This document shows, in pieces, positions 1-12,108 of a DNA stretch of 64,000 bases. A model generated the notes under the pieces. The model did no database searches, was not told where the DNA came from, and saw only the letters and a program-made list of their open reading frames with translations. Each line of letters starts with the position of its first letter. The stretch's first letter is position 1. Source of the DNA: Actinernus sp. WN-2022 (Eukaryota > Cnidaria > Anthozoa > Actiniaria > Actinernidae); NCBI GenBank assembly GCA_030867875.1, contig JAOWCC010001634.1, positions 135,614,365 through 135,678,364 of the forward strand, given 5' to 3'. The translations under genes were made by a program, and so were the position numbers.

Positions 1-94
1 AATCTGATTGGTGTGAATTTGACCTTTAACGCATGCGCAGAAAACTTGCTACACGGAATAAAAAAAAAGTTTAAAAAAAATAACGACTTGCATT

Positions 95-245
95 TTAAGA
101 CTCGGTGCTGCCACAGGCAGCCCGAGTAATAATTCTTCCCTTCGGTTATTACTAGAGGATTTCAAATGAAAGTGTAATTTCATCTTCAATCTCATGTGGC
201 CCGAGTGAAAGCCCAGATGGGCTCTTGTTACACTTAATTTTCGCG
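95..245 (-). mobile_element. 3' part of tRNA-SINE family 2
   Basis: On the minus strand this matches the tail of the SINE at 6833-7075: CATCTGGGCTTTCACTCGGG, then ACATGAGATTGAAGATGAA, then AGTAATAACC.AAGGGAAGAA. It continues into a CTCGGGCTGCCTGTGGCAGC hairpin module, also seen at 8098-8130. No tRNA head is present, so it is 5'-truncated or a separate module. Confidence 0.7.
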
Positions 246-879
246 ACATCAAAGTTTCGCGATTTTTGGATGGCCATATTTCGCGACACTTAATTTTCAC
301 GATTTTGTGAACTCGAAACGTCCATTAAAGCGCTTATATTTCACTTTAAGCTTATATGTGTGGTTTTTTAAATTAAAGTGACGTGAAATCGCACAGTACT
401 AAGCGATGATCGATCATGTAATATAATTAAAATTACTGCTATGCCAACGGCCTGAAATTTTACCCACACCCCGTTGCGAGATTCTGTCATCGGAGCGACT
501 GGTTGAAAACATTAAATAGCAAAAAGTCCTTAATATAGAAAAGCAGAAAATAGACAAAGTATTCTTTCTTTCCATGCATGCAAACGTGACATTACATATA
601 CTACACTACGTATCCAATTTCAAAGAAAGCTAAATATTATTGTACCTGTATCTTTTTAAGAGGTTGCATGTTTTATGGTTTGCAACTGTCAACCTTTATA
701 GATGAGGTCAAGACCATGTTTCAAGATGGAAGAGCAGATATAGTTGTATACTATACTAGACTATTTAATCATAAACTGACTAGGCCGGGAATCCCATATT
801 CCCACTCAGGATACGTGACTCGTTGGTCTTAATACGGTAAAATAAGTAGGCCCCGTACGACAACCGTAATTCTAGACTG
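246..879. other. Unassigned AT-rich DNA
   Basis: No supported gene, RNA or complete repeat was seen. Short open frames here have no family similarity that I recognise. Confidence 0.5.
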
Positions 880-1014
880 CGAGGAGCGCCTCTTTTTCCC
901 TCCGTTGATAAATAGTACGAGTGGAGCGACAGAAGGGTATATCGAACTTTTGGACGCGTTCGAGTGGAGCGAATTCCGCTATATCAACGAAGGGAAAAAG
1001 AGGAACTGCTCGTC
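880..1014. repeat. Short foldback repeat
   Basis: The left arm (about 880-910, CCTCTTTTTCCCTCCGTTGATA) is mirrored by the right arm at 982-1014 (TATCAACGAAGGGAAAAAGAGG). The loop between them also contains two GAGTGGAGCGA copies. The form is that of a small MITE-like hairpin. Confidence 0.6.
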
Positions 1015-2525
1015 GTTAATTACAGTGCTGTCATAATGGTCACAGACTCGAGTTTTGGCATGGATCGATCTCCGTGGAAGATCCAAAACTACTTATGAAC
1101 AGCGCTGTGCAGGCTGTGCACGGGGGTATTTGAGTACTAACGGTTTTGATGACACGTCTGTTGATACTAAATTATTTATATAATGAACCTTAGATTATAG
1201 AGTAGATGAATTTCACTGTTCAAAACCAGTTAATTCATAATTTGGTACAATCTTGTATATGAAAATCCGATTCATCGCAATAACTAGCATGATAGATAAT
1301 AACCTTCGTCACTCGGGAAACTAACTCGATACATTAACAAAGGCATTAAAATACTTTTCCAAAGACGTTTACTTACCGTGGGACAGTTAAGTGGGTATCC
1401 TTCTTGCAATCTATTGACTTGGGTACATGTAGTGCACTTTAATTATCAATTCCCCGCCGGCCTCGACCGTCGATCGGCATTATAAAGTGGGCAGATTTCG
1501 AAGGCATATTTTACACATGAATATCTTCATATCGCATTACAGAATATCCTTTTACAAATTCATTTATTATGATATATAACTTATTCATAGGTGCTCGTGT
1601 TTATTATTCTATATTGGTTTGTTTTTATTAGTTGAGATACTAGTTTAAAAGGAATAAACGGCCGTATTTTCTCCTTCATTTTTTCCAACTTAACGTGCTT
1701 TCGTTGCTGTCGTATTTTGCAGTTCAAATTCCACATTCCATCACACAGCCCAGTGAGCGGGGTGGCGGCGTACCGTGCAAGAGTTCAGGATTAAAATCGG
1801 CATCTGTGTTAAGAGGTATTGCTATGTAAACAGAACTTATGTAATTGTGTGTACTAATAGTTTGGACAGAAAGGTGAAAGGACTAGAAATGATAATAAAA
1901 TGGACAACAAAAATTTTCGTAACTTGAGCTCGCTACGCTCCCATACAAACCCTTATATTTTCGTAACTTGAGCTTGGGCTGCCTGTGGGCGATCGAGAAC
2001 ACACTGGCATGCGGGTTGGCCGTCAAAACAATCTGCTATCGAATTCAAACCCGAAGTTTGAAAGAATACGGAGGAAGATCAGAGCTTGAATTTGGTGACA
2101 TATGTATTTGTGTACTTTGCTTCTTAACAACGTTATTCGCGTTGTTTTAGTGAGACATTTTTGAGAATTTGCACATCTGCACAGGATCAGACAGGAGTGA
2201 AGTTTCAGATGTATCACCCGTTCAACTGAGCCAATGAGGAGAGAAGTATCTGTATAAGGACGCAAAACCGCCAGTTTTGAGGATTACACTCAGCTCCACG
2301 TTGATGGTAAACGTGCTTCGCTCTATCCCGGAATGGGGGGGGGGGGGAGGGGTGTGGTACCGAACTTGAGTAGTAGTATAATATTTATTTACCCACGAAA
2401 GTCCATCATTACAATAAAATGTTCTTCCTGAACATCGTGCTTACATGTAAAATCCTAAACTAACACTAATACGTTATATTATCTAGCCTACATAAGTAAT
2501 ACTTGTTAAAAAGCAGCAATTACAT
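1015..2525. other. Intergenic DNA without assignable genes
   Basis: Contains a short direct repeat TTTTCGTAACTTGAGCT at about 1912 and 1959 and a poly-G run near 2335. Nothing else can be supported. Confidence 0.5.
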
Positions 2526-2533
2526 GTAATAGT

Positions 2534-2919
2534 GATAATAATAATAATAATAATAATAAGCTAAAAACAATATTCTTTAATCCTTTGTCTAAATTGGTTG
2601 AGTGAATCAGCAGAGCGAATGCTCCTCGGGAGAGAATTCCATAGTACTGACCCACTATATAGGAGAAACTCTTTTTATGAACCTGACTGTTGTTAGTGGG
2701 GCAATATCATTCATGACCTTATACATCCAAGTAGCTTAATTGCCCTTTTCCTATTTTGGTTTAAATCTGACCAGCCAAGTTCATCACGAATAGGTGCAGA
2801 CTGAGTACCAAAGGAATATCTTGTGATAATCCTGGCTGCTCTATTCTGTAGTCGTTGAAGTTTGATAGATAGGTCATTGGACAAGTCATTTCATACCGCG
2901 CTACAGTATCAGTTAAAAT
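2534..2919 (-). mobile_element. Old LINE (jockey/CR1-like) 3' part, left of an insertion
   Basis: The minus strand shows degraded C-terminal coding of a non-LTR retrotransposon. DLSIKLQRLQNRAARIITRY is the usual sequence after the RT domain, followed by YSGSVLWNSLPRSIRSADSL and NQF. Stops and a frameshift interrupt it. The 3' end is a trinucleotide tail, (AAT)n on the plus strand at 2534-2560. Its 5' continuation lies at 3465-3762, separated by a plus-strand LINE insertion. Confidence 0.8.
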
Positions 2920-2929
2920 GATATACAAG

Positions 2930-3454
2930 ATATATGCAAGTTAGGTATAACTTATGCCCTAAGTCAATATGTAGCTTATTTAAGGCTAACAACAGCTCGT
3001 ATAACTTAAGGCAATCGGATTTCTCCTTACCTAGTTTTAATACAGTAACATACGGCAAACACACAATTAGATATTTAGGCCCAAAACTATGGAGCAAACT
3101 ATCCAGTAAGGAGAGATGCTCCGTCAAACTTAATGAATTTAAAGCATGTATACGGAAGCGTGACCTAAGTCATCAGTTTACTAGGCGGTTGTAGTGGCTG
3201 CCATTTATGCAACACAGAAGAAACAATGCAGTTAAAGTTAAAATACATTCTAAAATAATTATGTTAGTTTTTTAACTTGTAAATAGTCACCATTAATTAT
3301 TATTATAGATATTGTCATTCAAGTTTTTAGATTTTTAGATATTTTAACATCCTATTAGTTGTATAGGTGTCCCCTATTAGCGGTGGGTTTTTCCCCTCTG
3401 CTAGATGTATTTGACACGTAAATAAAGTTATTATTATTATTATTATTAACGAAC
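2930..3454 (+). mobile_element. 5'-truncated LINE copy inserted in the older LINE
   Basis: The plus strand encodes the terminal part of a LINE ORF2: LRQSDFSLPSFNTVTYGKHT, then IRYLGPKLWSKLS, ending FTRRL at 3194. A 3' UTR and a (TTA)n tail at 3427-3448 follow. The 10-bp sequence GATATACAAG occurs on both sides (2920-2929 and 3455-3464) and is the likely target-site duplication. Removing the insertion restores the reading of the minus-strand LINE across the junction (LVY then YCSAV), which supports the call independently. Confidence 0.85.
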
Positions 3455-3464
3455 GATATACAAG

Positions 3465-3762
3465 TTGTAAGGTGTCCCTGTCCAGCATGTCGCGTACTCT
3501 TCTCAGTCATCGTTTTAGTGAGATTAGGCGATAGCTTGTTTGCCTTAAGCCATGTATTGATCTCAACTATAGGTCTTCATTTAAAAGGTTTTGAATAGAC
3601 ATAATGTCAGGGACAGCAGAAGCAAATTGCGTATCGTCAGCATATAGATCAGGTGTGGAGTTAACAAGACAGTTATGAAAATATTTTATTCCATAAAGAC
3701 AAAGCTTTCTCAAAACGATTTCGTGATTTCTGGAATCAAAGGCCTTCCTAAGATATCTATTG
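3465..3762 (-). mobile_element. Old LINE, reverse transcriptase part right of the insertion
   Basis: The minus strand reads LRKAFDSRNHEIVLRKLCLY, then a small internal deletion, then YADDTQFASAVP with the catalytic YADD box, then WLKANKLSPNLTKT. This is the RT palm and thumb of a jockey/CR1-type LINE. The block-4 PQGS region is missing, so the copy is dead. Confidence 0.8.
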
Positions 3763-3927
3763 GGTATCTATTTCAGTCTATTTCGATTGATTTTCCAGTT
3801 TAGGTCTGGCGCATGGCATAGGGTATCGATTTTCGTGCTTAGATCTGGGATAGATCAGGGTTTTGAGATCATGTACCGCGGCACACCCCTATCCAAACAT
3901 TTGCAGAGTCCCCCCCCCCCCCCCCCC
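3763..3927. repeat. Dispersed repeat ending in poly-C
   Basis: The segment ATAGGGTATCGATTTTCGTG through CACACCCCTATCCAAACATT runs into a C-run at 3909-3927. The module CACACCCCTA(T/C)CCAA plus a C-run occurs again at about 31400-31452, so this is a dispersed family. Confidence 0.55.
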
Positions 3928-6189
3928 GTACGCTCTGTAACAAAATCAAGACAACTAAAATTGCTACAGTATATTTTGAATAGGAAACACGTCAAGTTGT
4001 GGAATTAACTAACAGCCTGAGTCAATACTTTTCGTGTCATTCAGTCCTACCTGTGGCCTCCCTTCATCATTCAATGTTTTGGCTTAGTGTTGAAGATGAA
4101 TGTAGTTTGAGAAACTAAGGCATGATCCCATCGGATGACAAAGAAAAGCTTACTTTAAAGTCTCCAAGTTTTGAATTGACTTGACTGACATTTCGTAACG
4201 CGAAAATGAATTTCTTCAAAACAGTCCTAAGTGTTTGTTGCCGATATAATTTCGTTGCCAAACGAGCAAGTAATATTAATCTTACGACCGGATTTGTTAA
4301 AAACCATAAGTTTAGTTTTCTAAGATTTACGTATATACCACTCCTTAGTCATGCAGGATAAACTCACTTGGCGCTAACCAGTCCTCTTATCTTTGCTCGG
4401 GGGTATTTTTCCATTCTGCAATATTGTTAAGTATATAAATAGTATAATTTCCAATCATTACTGAGACTCCAGAGGTTTAGGTGAATTTGCACTGGTTCGA
4501 AGAATACGTTGCCGGGTTTTTCCTCAACTGGGAGCCGGTGGTTATCCTGGTTTTTCGTATCCCGCAATTCACCATTTAGCTTTCTGTATTATAATAATTT
4601 TTTTATTGCCTTTGTAACTGACTCAAGAGTCCCAATAAAGATCGCTGGCTCCCTCCAGCAGGCTGTGTTATATAGGAAATATTTTCTATTCGGCTGAGCT
4701 CAGCGAAAGAGAATAGAAGATAATATATTTGGGCTACGTAAACTAGATAACTAAGTTTATTCCGGATATAAATTCATCAAGATTCCCTTAATTTAGTGTT
4801 ACCGGCAATTTGATAATGAGGCTAGGATTTTCTTTAATAGGCTACTGGAAATTTGACAGAAGTCATAAGAAACAATTCTAAATCTAAAATTAAGGGGACA
4901 AACGCGAGTTCAGGTCTGTCCAGGCCCAGATGTTTTATCAATTCATTGAACTAACATATCCTTTTCTGATAAAAATAACATCTAGATCTGAAGCTCCAAA
5001 TTAAACGTTTCAACTCAAAGACGGTATTCAACTTACTGTAAGTCAACCAATAAACAAATTTAACAAATTTACGTGGTATGGTACTTATTTGGCACGTTTT
5101 GCGTCATGATAACATGGTCAAATTGTTATGGATTTCACGAGGCGCTAGCCGAAACTGGACGAAACTGGACGAAAAGAGTGGTAAATAAGACGAAATACCA
5201 CGACAAACCGTATCGTACATTTTACAACAACCACTGAACTAAAAATATTCAAACCTTAGAGCCTTACGCGCTAGCTATCACGCAATGTACCATGGTATGT
5301 TCTCTTATTTCTAATGGTAATCCGCCAATCAGAAAATGAGAAACCGATCAGTTGTTATAAAAAAAATATTGTTTGTCCGAGAACTTCATTTATTGAACGG
5401 TTTTACCTACTGCTAACTGTGAAACGTTTTGACGTGCATGAAGATCCTCTGTGTTAGCAGAGGTTAAACAGAACAATGTCCTGAAGAGCCACTGGCTCGG
5501 CAGTGACTTCCGAGGCCACCGAGCCACTGAATATATACACATATACACATGCATATTAATGTTGGCTCCAGTTGTAGCATGCTGATTAAATGTAATTAGA
5601 CCACCCACGTAGTTAGCTATTAAATTCTATTTCATACTGAAGTACAGCCAAATCAACAAAGTAGCATAGCTAGATAATGAAGCAGGTGCACGTGAATGGA
5701 AGACCAGTTGGAATCCAGGGATCCGAATCCAGCCCCTGTTGCTGTTTGAAAAGACAGAAAAGATTTGTGCGTAGCGTGCCGAGACTCTCACTTCCTTGCC
5801 AGACTAATCCCTTTTGATTGACACCTGAGAAACCTTTTTCTAGCAAATTGATTAAACCGGTTTTGGCCACGTAGGCTTAATTCCCAACGGAGAGCTGAAA
5901 TAAATTACACTTTCCTCTCCCAAGGGCCGAAGCACTACACAGAACAGGTCAGCTGCTTTAAATGGCCTTTCATTCGGCCGTTTTCTGGAGTGTTATGGAG
6001 CTCTAGGGAACTCCAGCGATGCGACGGGTTCAACGACACGGAACTGGTAAACAATTGGCGCCCTTGGAAACTGCTATGGCGTGATCCAATCGCAGCAATC
6101 GTTACAAATGAATTTGCTCTAGGCCAATCAGAGGGACAGAGTCAATTTCTGACTCAGACAGACTCAGACATACTTCGCGCGCCGAGGTT
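3928..6189. other. Unassigned intergenic DNA
   Basis: No recognisable gene. There is a tandem GAAACTGGAC pair at 5151-5172 and scattered short palindromic sequence, but no complete element that I can delimit. Confidence 0.5.
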
Positions 6190-6194
6190 CTCCC

Positions 6195-6720
6195 AGTAAT
6201 AATAAAAAATAATAATAAACTTTATTTAAGTGTCTAAGTTATTTAACTTTGACAAGCTAATTGGGGACACCGTGCTATCTAACATAATCTAACATATCTA
6301 ATGTACTAACCCGGCCAATTAGCTAAAAATATCAAAGTGTATAGTAAAAAGATTAAAACTAGATCTATCATACTTAGTTATAAATGCAGACTAAAAATAT
6401 ATATATTGTATAACATACATAAGGTATTCCTAAAACAGTCCAGGTATTGCATAATTAACGGTATTATATCTAGGTATATATATTAAAATCACTATTTCTT
6501 AGTGAATAACGCGATTGTTTAAAACAAAATATTTCTGCTACGCTACTAGGTACAAGTTGATTTTTTACTTTGTACATATAGATTGCTTTATCCTGTAGTC
6601 TCCTGTTATGTAACGATGGCAGCCGAGCTCGCTTAAGGAGTTTTTCATAAGAGTCTGTCTTGGTTCTATAAACTGCTCTTAACGCTCCTTTGGCTTAACC
6701 TTAACTCCTCAACTCCAGTT
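6195..6720 (-). mobile_element. LINE 3' fragment
   Basis: The minus strand reads KLLKRARLPSLHNRRLQDKA, then IYMYKVKNQLVPSSVAEIF, then RYSLRNSDFNIY. This is the C-terminal region of a jockey/CR1-like LINE, related to the family at 2930-3454. It is followed by a 3' UTR and a TTTATT-rich tail at 6195-6225. It is truncated at 5' and frameshifted. Confidence 0.75.
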
Positions 6721-6832
6721 AACTAACTTTTACAACACGGGGCTACATTATTATATGCTCTTCGTACAACCAAAAGATGTACACGTATTACTCATAGGAA
6801 TTTCTAGTTACAATGTTTCTATTGGTACCGCC

Positions 6833-7075
6833 TCTCGGTTAGCTCAGTGGTTAAGCGCCGGTCTATTGTGCGGGAGGTTGCGGGTTCAAACCCCGGCCGG
6901 ACCAACACTACCCTGGGTGCCAGATGCCTTCTAAGCCAAAGTTTAGATCGACGAGAAGGCTGCCTCCTCCTCCATCTGGGCTTTCACTCGGGCCACATGA
7001 GATTGAAGATGAAATACACTGTCATTTGAAATCCTTTTAGTAATAACCAAAGGGAAGAATTATTAGCTGAATTTA
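6833..7075 (+). mobile_element. tRNA-derived SINE, family 2
   Basis: The head has a box A (TTAGCTCAGTGGTTAAGCGC) and a box B (GGGTTCAAACCCC) at tRNA spacing. The acceptor ends do not pair, so it is not a functional tRNA. The body ends with the module shared by the minus-strand copy at 95-245. Pol III promoter activity is inferred. Confidence 0.75.
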
Positions 7076-8035
7076 GCAGTCTTTAGGAGTGGCCTGTAGC
7101 GCGGTGACTAATTTAATATTTTTGTTTTTCTCGTATGTAAATTTAAGAAGTTGACCTTTTAATTTAAACACTACCTATTCATGTAACACACGTTTACTGC
7201 TGTTCTGTTATACTGCAGGTTCCGAGTACTAATAGATGATTGTCTCAAATGTATGTTTATATTTGTACCATATTATAAGTTGTATCCTGTCCATCGATCC
7301 TGTGATGGAGTTATATTAGCTTATGTCAATTTGTGTGCCTCTATGAAACTTTATCTGCTGTTCTTGTTATAAGGCATGATGAGCCATTATTACGAGTCCA
7401 TCTTGGTATTTGTTGGATTAAAGATTATTAACTGAAAGGCCTGTTGGTTATCTCTAATTAAAAGCTTTACCCTCATTCCCAAAACTTCAGTCTGCTCATT
7501 ATATTACAGAACTATAAAGGGAATTGTTGGAAGCCTTTAATTTCTAGAACCAAAACCTCGGCCGTGAGAGGTTTCTTGTTTAAGTTTACCTCGAGAGTTG
7601 ATATTGCTTGGCTCATCATAAATTAATTATGTGCTGAGTGTGTATTTCTGTCACTTCGTGACAGTGTTGCTCTTACAGTTCAGGAGTTCAGATGTCTTCT
7701 GACTTGGATAGAGAATAGTAACCCATAACTGCTCAACCACAGTATATGTATTTGCTAGTAAATCGCTCAGTATACTTCGATATATTAAAATATCAGCTAT
7801 TCAGTATATTAAACGTACACAGGTCTCGATACGAGATCGGTAAACCAGCCAAAAATACGGTCGAAAATATTTTAGTGTTGGCCTACCGATCACGGTGTTT
7901 GCGTTGGTATGTATTATGACCGAGAGTAAAATGAAATGTGGCATAAAACCTACGAAACGTTCCTCAAAGTTCAGGAGTTCAGAATAGCGTCCACAGACTG
8001 GAGAGAAATCTATTAGCGTCAACAATTATTGCATA

Positions 8036-8130
8036 ATTTAACGCATGCGCAGAAATTTTGTTGCACGGAACAAAAAAAAACGGCCTGCAGATTTAGACTC
8101 GTGCCGACACAGGCAGCCCGAGTAATAAGG
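8036..8130 (-). mobile_element. SINE/MITE fragment sharing the 33-125 module
   Basis: AACGCATGCGCAGAAA, an A-run, and a GGCAGCCCGAGTAATAA end are repeated from positions 33-125 in the same orientation. This marks a dispersed family. Confidence 0.55.
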
Positions 8131-8240
8131 AAAAGACATTCTGTATACGTAAAGAAGCGGAACAGCATTCCTACGCTGGTAGAGAAAGGAATTACACATT
8201 CCATTAATATCGATTGAATCTAGAACATATCTGTACAGCG

Positions 8241-8654
8241 TATCCTCGCTCTACAATTACCAATAATCAATAAATGGCAAACACGCTTGAAATACCGATT
8301 ATTGGTAATTCTACGACAAATCCTAACCCGAACCATAAGCCGAACCCTAACCATCGGACGAGTTCGCGGGTAAACGATGGGTTCTCACTCACCTAGAGCT
8401 AGGGAATTTTTTTTTTGAGCGCTCCTACTCGGGCTCGAACTCGTAATCGTTTGCGTGTTGTGCTTGGTAGTGCAGGCGTCACGCCCACTACACTAAGCGC
8501 GTCTACCGCCGTTTTGATTTGGAGAATTGTTTATCTTTATCCTTGACAGGTTTTAAGAATGTCATTGTTTAATTTGCGTTCCAGAATTAGCGATTATTGA
8601 TAATTGAAGAGCAAAACCCAATTACTGATTATTGGTAATTGTAGAGCGAGGATA
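8241..8654. mobile_element. TA-flanked MITE with an internal SINE
   Basis: Terminal inverted repeats begin TATCCTCGCTCTACAATTAC at 8241 and end with the complement at 8654. Subterminal copies of the ATTATTGGTAATT core recur at about 8292 and 8590. TA at both ends suggests a Tc1/mariner-type TA target duplication. A minus-strand tRNA-SINE lies inside. Confidence 0.7.
8388..8521 (-). mobile_element. tRNA-derived SINE, family 1
   Basis: On the minus strand a box A (CTTAGTGTAGTGGGCGTGAC) and a box B-like GAGTTCGAGCCCG are followed by an A-run and the tail CCCTAGCTCTAGGTG. The tail is identical to that of the copies at 11384-11535 and 13078-13228. Confidence 0.7.
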
Positions 8655-8736
8655 TGTTGATCTGTAACATATCACTTAACACGTTCATACCGCGTCACGT
8701 AATGTACAAAATCAAGGAACTATATATAGCGATACT

Positions 8737-9100
8737 TACTGTGACGTCACACAGGCCAGTCACGCCACATTTGTTGCATTCTGTGGTTGGCAGAAACGAA
8801 GCGTGAACCCAGTCAGTTGCTTATAAAATATCACAGGTCGGTGCTTATTCATCGCCAAATTACTTTCTTGTTCTTCCAAAATGCAAGCAAGCCCTTTCAT
8901 CGAAGCTTATATGCTCTTAACTTATAAGTCTTATAAAGGAATTAAGATTTGAAAGCAGAATTGAGACTTTAGATGTATTTTGTGAGGCCTAAATCGCTAG
9001 TTCCCATACAAGTCATACAAACACGCGGTTTTTTTTGCCAACCACATTATATATGCAAATATATAAATGACGTCAGTGTTTACAAACAGTAAGTATCGCT
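8737..9100. repeat. Possible foldback element
   Basis: AGCGATACTTACTGT...GACGTCA at 8737-8757 is mirrored at 9068-9100 (TGACGTCAGTGTTTACAAAC, then AGTAAGTATCGCT). Ends were not defined further. Confidence 0.45.
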
Positions 9101-9574
9101 GTGCTAGATCAATGAATATAGACTCCTTTGTACAGAATATGCGCTCCGAGATATGCGCATCAAACATTTTACAAAGTTGTCGTGACCAGTTGCAACATTT
9201 GGGTAACATCAAACATACTTCTCTACAGGAAATGAATCGGAGGAAAGCTAGTGGGTAGGGGATTGAGAGTCGGAAACCATCGAGCTGGAGTTAGAGATCG
9301 AGTTACACTAATTAGCTTCCTATTTCACTTATGATTCCAAAAAAAGGAAATATGTCATGGTACTGCGCATGTATCGAGTAACGCCGTTTGTTTTGCGTTG
9401 CGCATAATGATACTGCGCATTTTCTGTCATGGCGTCCAGTTGTGGTATCATCTACGATTATTACACTGTTTGGTACGGCTCATGGTGCGTAATAAGGGCG
9501 AAACCTAGACCACTTAGACCATTTGTTGTGGGCTTGGAGGATCGGGAATGCAGTTTTCAAACTGTTCTCGAAGG

Positions 9575-9722
9575 TTCTCCCTTCATGTAGGCAGACATGA
9601 AGTACTACCAAATTGTATTGTGTATTGTGTTCTATTGTACTGTGTATTTCGTTCTATTGTTTTGTATTGTGTTAATTCTATTGTATTTTGATAGCAATTC
9701 ATGTGTTCCCTACATGAAGGGA
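9575..9722. repeat. Small inverted-repeat element
   Basis: CCCTTCATGTAGG at the left is mirrored by CCTACATGAAGGG at the right. The interior is a degenerate TATTGTGTTCTATTGT simple repeat. Confidence 0.5.
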
Positions 9723-9779
9723 CCACCACTCTCAAAACTACTACACTATCTAGATATTCCGCTGTCCTAAGAAACGATT

Positions 9780-9912
9780 GCTGTCACCCGAAGGAAAACT
9801 TGTCATGTTTTGCCATAAAGTCGAGCAAATAAAACTTGTCAAGGAAAACTTGTTCATCCGTCAACACGAGCAAATAAACTTGTCAGAAAACTTGTCAAGG
9901 AAAACTTGCTCA
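9780..9912 (+). repeat. Short interspersed tandem AAAACTTGTCA
   Basis: At least five copies of (G)AAAACTTGT(C/T)A with GAGCAAATAAA spacers. No coding potential. Confidence 0.6.
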
Positions 9913-10635
9913 TGTGGACATGATTTAGAGTCCGAAGAAGAGTAAACCGCACCGGATATCAACTAGTAAGATATGCTAATTTGTGTGTTTTGAACCCCGT
10001 TGTCACTTTTCAGGTTGTAACTATATTGATTTGACTTTATCGAAGGTAATAGAAGAACATTATTTGTTGCTAAACTTGTTAATAAGAGGAGAGATCTTGC
10101 TCTGTGGAAAATAGTCATTATCTTCGCCCCAAACTATCAAACTATACGCTCACACTGAGTCCAACTAAACGACTCCAGTAACGCGTGGAATCGTCAACTT
10201 AGCATGATAATCAAGTTACAAAACATATTTTGTGGGTTAGTAAATTTCACATCAAAACTAATAAGCAAGGAGCACTGAAGGAATTGTGGTAAAAATACAA
10301 AAGAAGACGATCACAATATATTTACACTCGCTGTAGTAAACGCTCAGATTTCATTATGGTCCGCGCGCATTGATTTTTTGTGTCCTTGCGCATAACCACA
10401 ATGCAATGCGCTGGCAATGCGCCAAAAAATCGGCCCCACTAAACACATCAGTACTGCTGCCTTGCTCAGGCTCGCTCGCTGCGGCAGCAGTTAGATTTCT
10501 TAATATTTTATTCGGCGATACAAATGCATTCGATGTGTGCCTTACAGCCCGGTGGAAGTCAGGGACTCCAAACAGTAATCAACTGGATGGAGCCTGATAT
10601 GATGTCTGTTTCAGGTTAATTAAGCTGGCCAATTA

Positions 10636-11150
10636 AAGTGCACCTAACCCCTATTGCAATTTACATATGAATCTTTGAAAGGTTTTGAGTACTTCGGCGA
10701 AGAAATGTTTGGCTTACCTCTATATTCTAGGCTTGTTTGAAATGGTGAAACTTTGCCCTTTCCTGACCCATGACCGCGAAAGAAAAAGCCTGGGTCGATT
10801 CCCGATCTTACGTCATTTCATTAATGCATTATTCTCCATGCCGCCTTTCTATCACAACAACATCGATATATAGAGAATATACACAGTCTGTGAGTTGTTA
10901 GTAAATACAACAGTTATTTTAGACAAAATGCTAAATATTTATTCAAATTATTGCAAAGTCGAATGAATTGGATGACGTAAGCCCAGTCTTTCCCTTACGC
11001 GGTCATGGGTCAGGAAAGGTCACATTTTCACCATTTCAAACAAACGTAGAACATAGAGTATTCTCTGTAATCCAAAAAATTGTTAGCAGAAGTACTCAAA
11101 ACCTTTCAAAGATTCATATGTATAAAATATTTACAAAAGGGATTAGGGGT
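10636..11150. mobile_element. TTAA foldback element, diverged copy
   Basis: This has the same architecture and sequence as the element at 12109-12657, including AGTGCACCTAACCCC at the left and GACCTTTCCTGACCCATGAC-type arm blocks that are mirrored at 10990-11150. It is preceded by TTAA at 10632-10635. The right terminus is degraded, so its end is approximate. Confidence 0.65.
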
Positions 11151-11383
11151 ACCAGCTGGGGGTACTGGGACGGTACATGAGTTGAAGAGATGACAAATCA
11201 ACCTCGTGCCGGCCCAGGGTCTTCACAGTCAGATCCAAGATGGCGGCTACTACATATACGAGATAAACGAGCTCCTAAGGAGAGGAATCGCTCACTTAAT
11301 TAATTCATGAAATGACAATATAAACTAACTGAAATCCTACCCTGAAAAATAAAAAATCTAACCGGTCAGTAAACAAGATCTTA

Positions 11384-11535
11384 CCCACCTAGAGCTAGGG
11401 TTCTTAAGAAAACCTTCTCAAGAAAATGGTGAGGTAAAAAAAAATTTGATTTTCTGGAACTCCAACCCCGCTCCCGCCTACTTGTAAGGCAAACGTCGCA
11501 ACCACTACACTAAACAACCATCGTCGCTCAATAAT
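11384..11535 (-). mobile_element. tRNA-derived SINE, family 1
   Basis: This is an inverted copy of 13078-13228. On the minus strand it has TTTAGTGTAGTGGTTGCGAC (box A region), a box B-like GGGTTGGAGTTCC-type block, an A-rich middle, and the tail CCCTAGCTCTAGGTGGGTAA. Confidence 0.75.
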
Positions 11536-12108
11536 ATTTTTTATTGGCCGGACTGAGAACAACCTATTGCTTTGTATAGTTTAATTTTCTCACATTTTAT
11601 CAATAAAACGATTTTAAATAACCTTAAACACGTGGTGTAGGTAGAGCAATAGACGAAGTGTATTACTGGGTAGTTTTCTAGTAAGTTTCATCAGTGGCAA
11701 AGCCAGGAGAAGCCGTTAAACTGGCATGTGATATCGGTCGTTTTGCCAGTCAACGCAAATAGAAAATTAACAGCTTTCATTAATTCTCTTTTAGCTTAGA
11801 TACATCCTGGTGGTATTGTTATCCCCTTCCACTGTTTCTTTATCCAAGTCATTTCGAGCCGTTTATTTTAGTAGACCTGTTTTCACTGAATCGAACGCCT
11901 CGTGGAAATACCGTTGATCGCATCTCGCTCACTCCGGATTGGGATACCCATGGTTTGTATCACGTAATGAAATATATCCCATTGTGCCAGCTTGGTCGCC
12001 ATCTTTGATGCCCACATCACGTGATTAAAATCTCCAGGATTTCTGGAGATTTTTGGTCACGTGATTTAGCCTTTACCAGGGTCTTCTCTGGCCAGAGTTC
12101 CTACTTAA

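Noticed and set aside
6833..6905. tRNA gene
   Set aside because: Box A and box B are present, but the acceptor stem does not pair and a SINE body follows. The same applies to 62575-62648 and to the minus-strand heads near 52820 and 57100.
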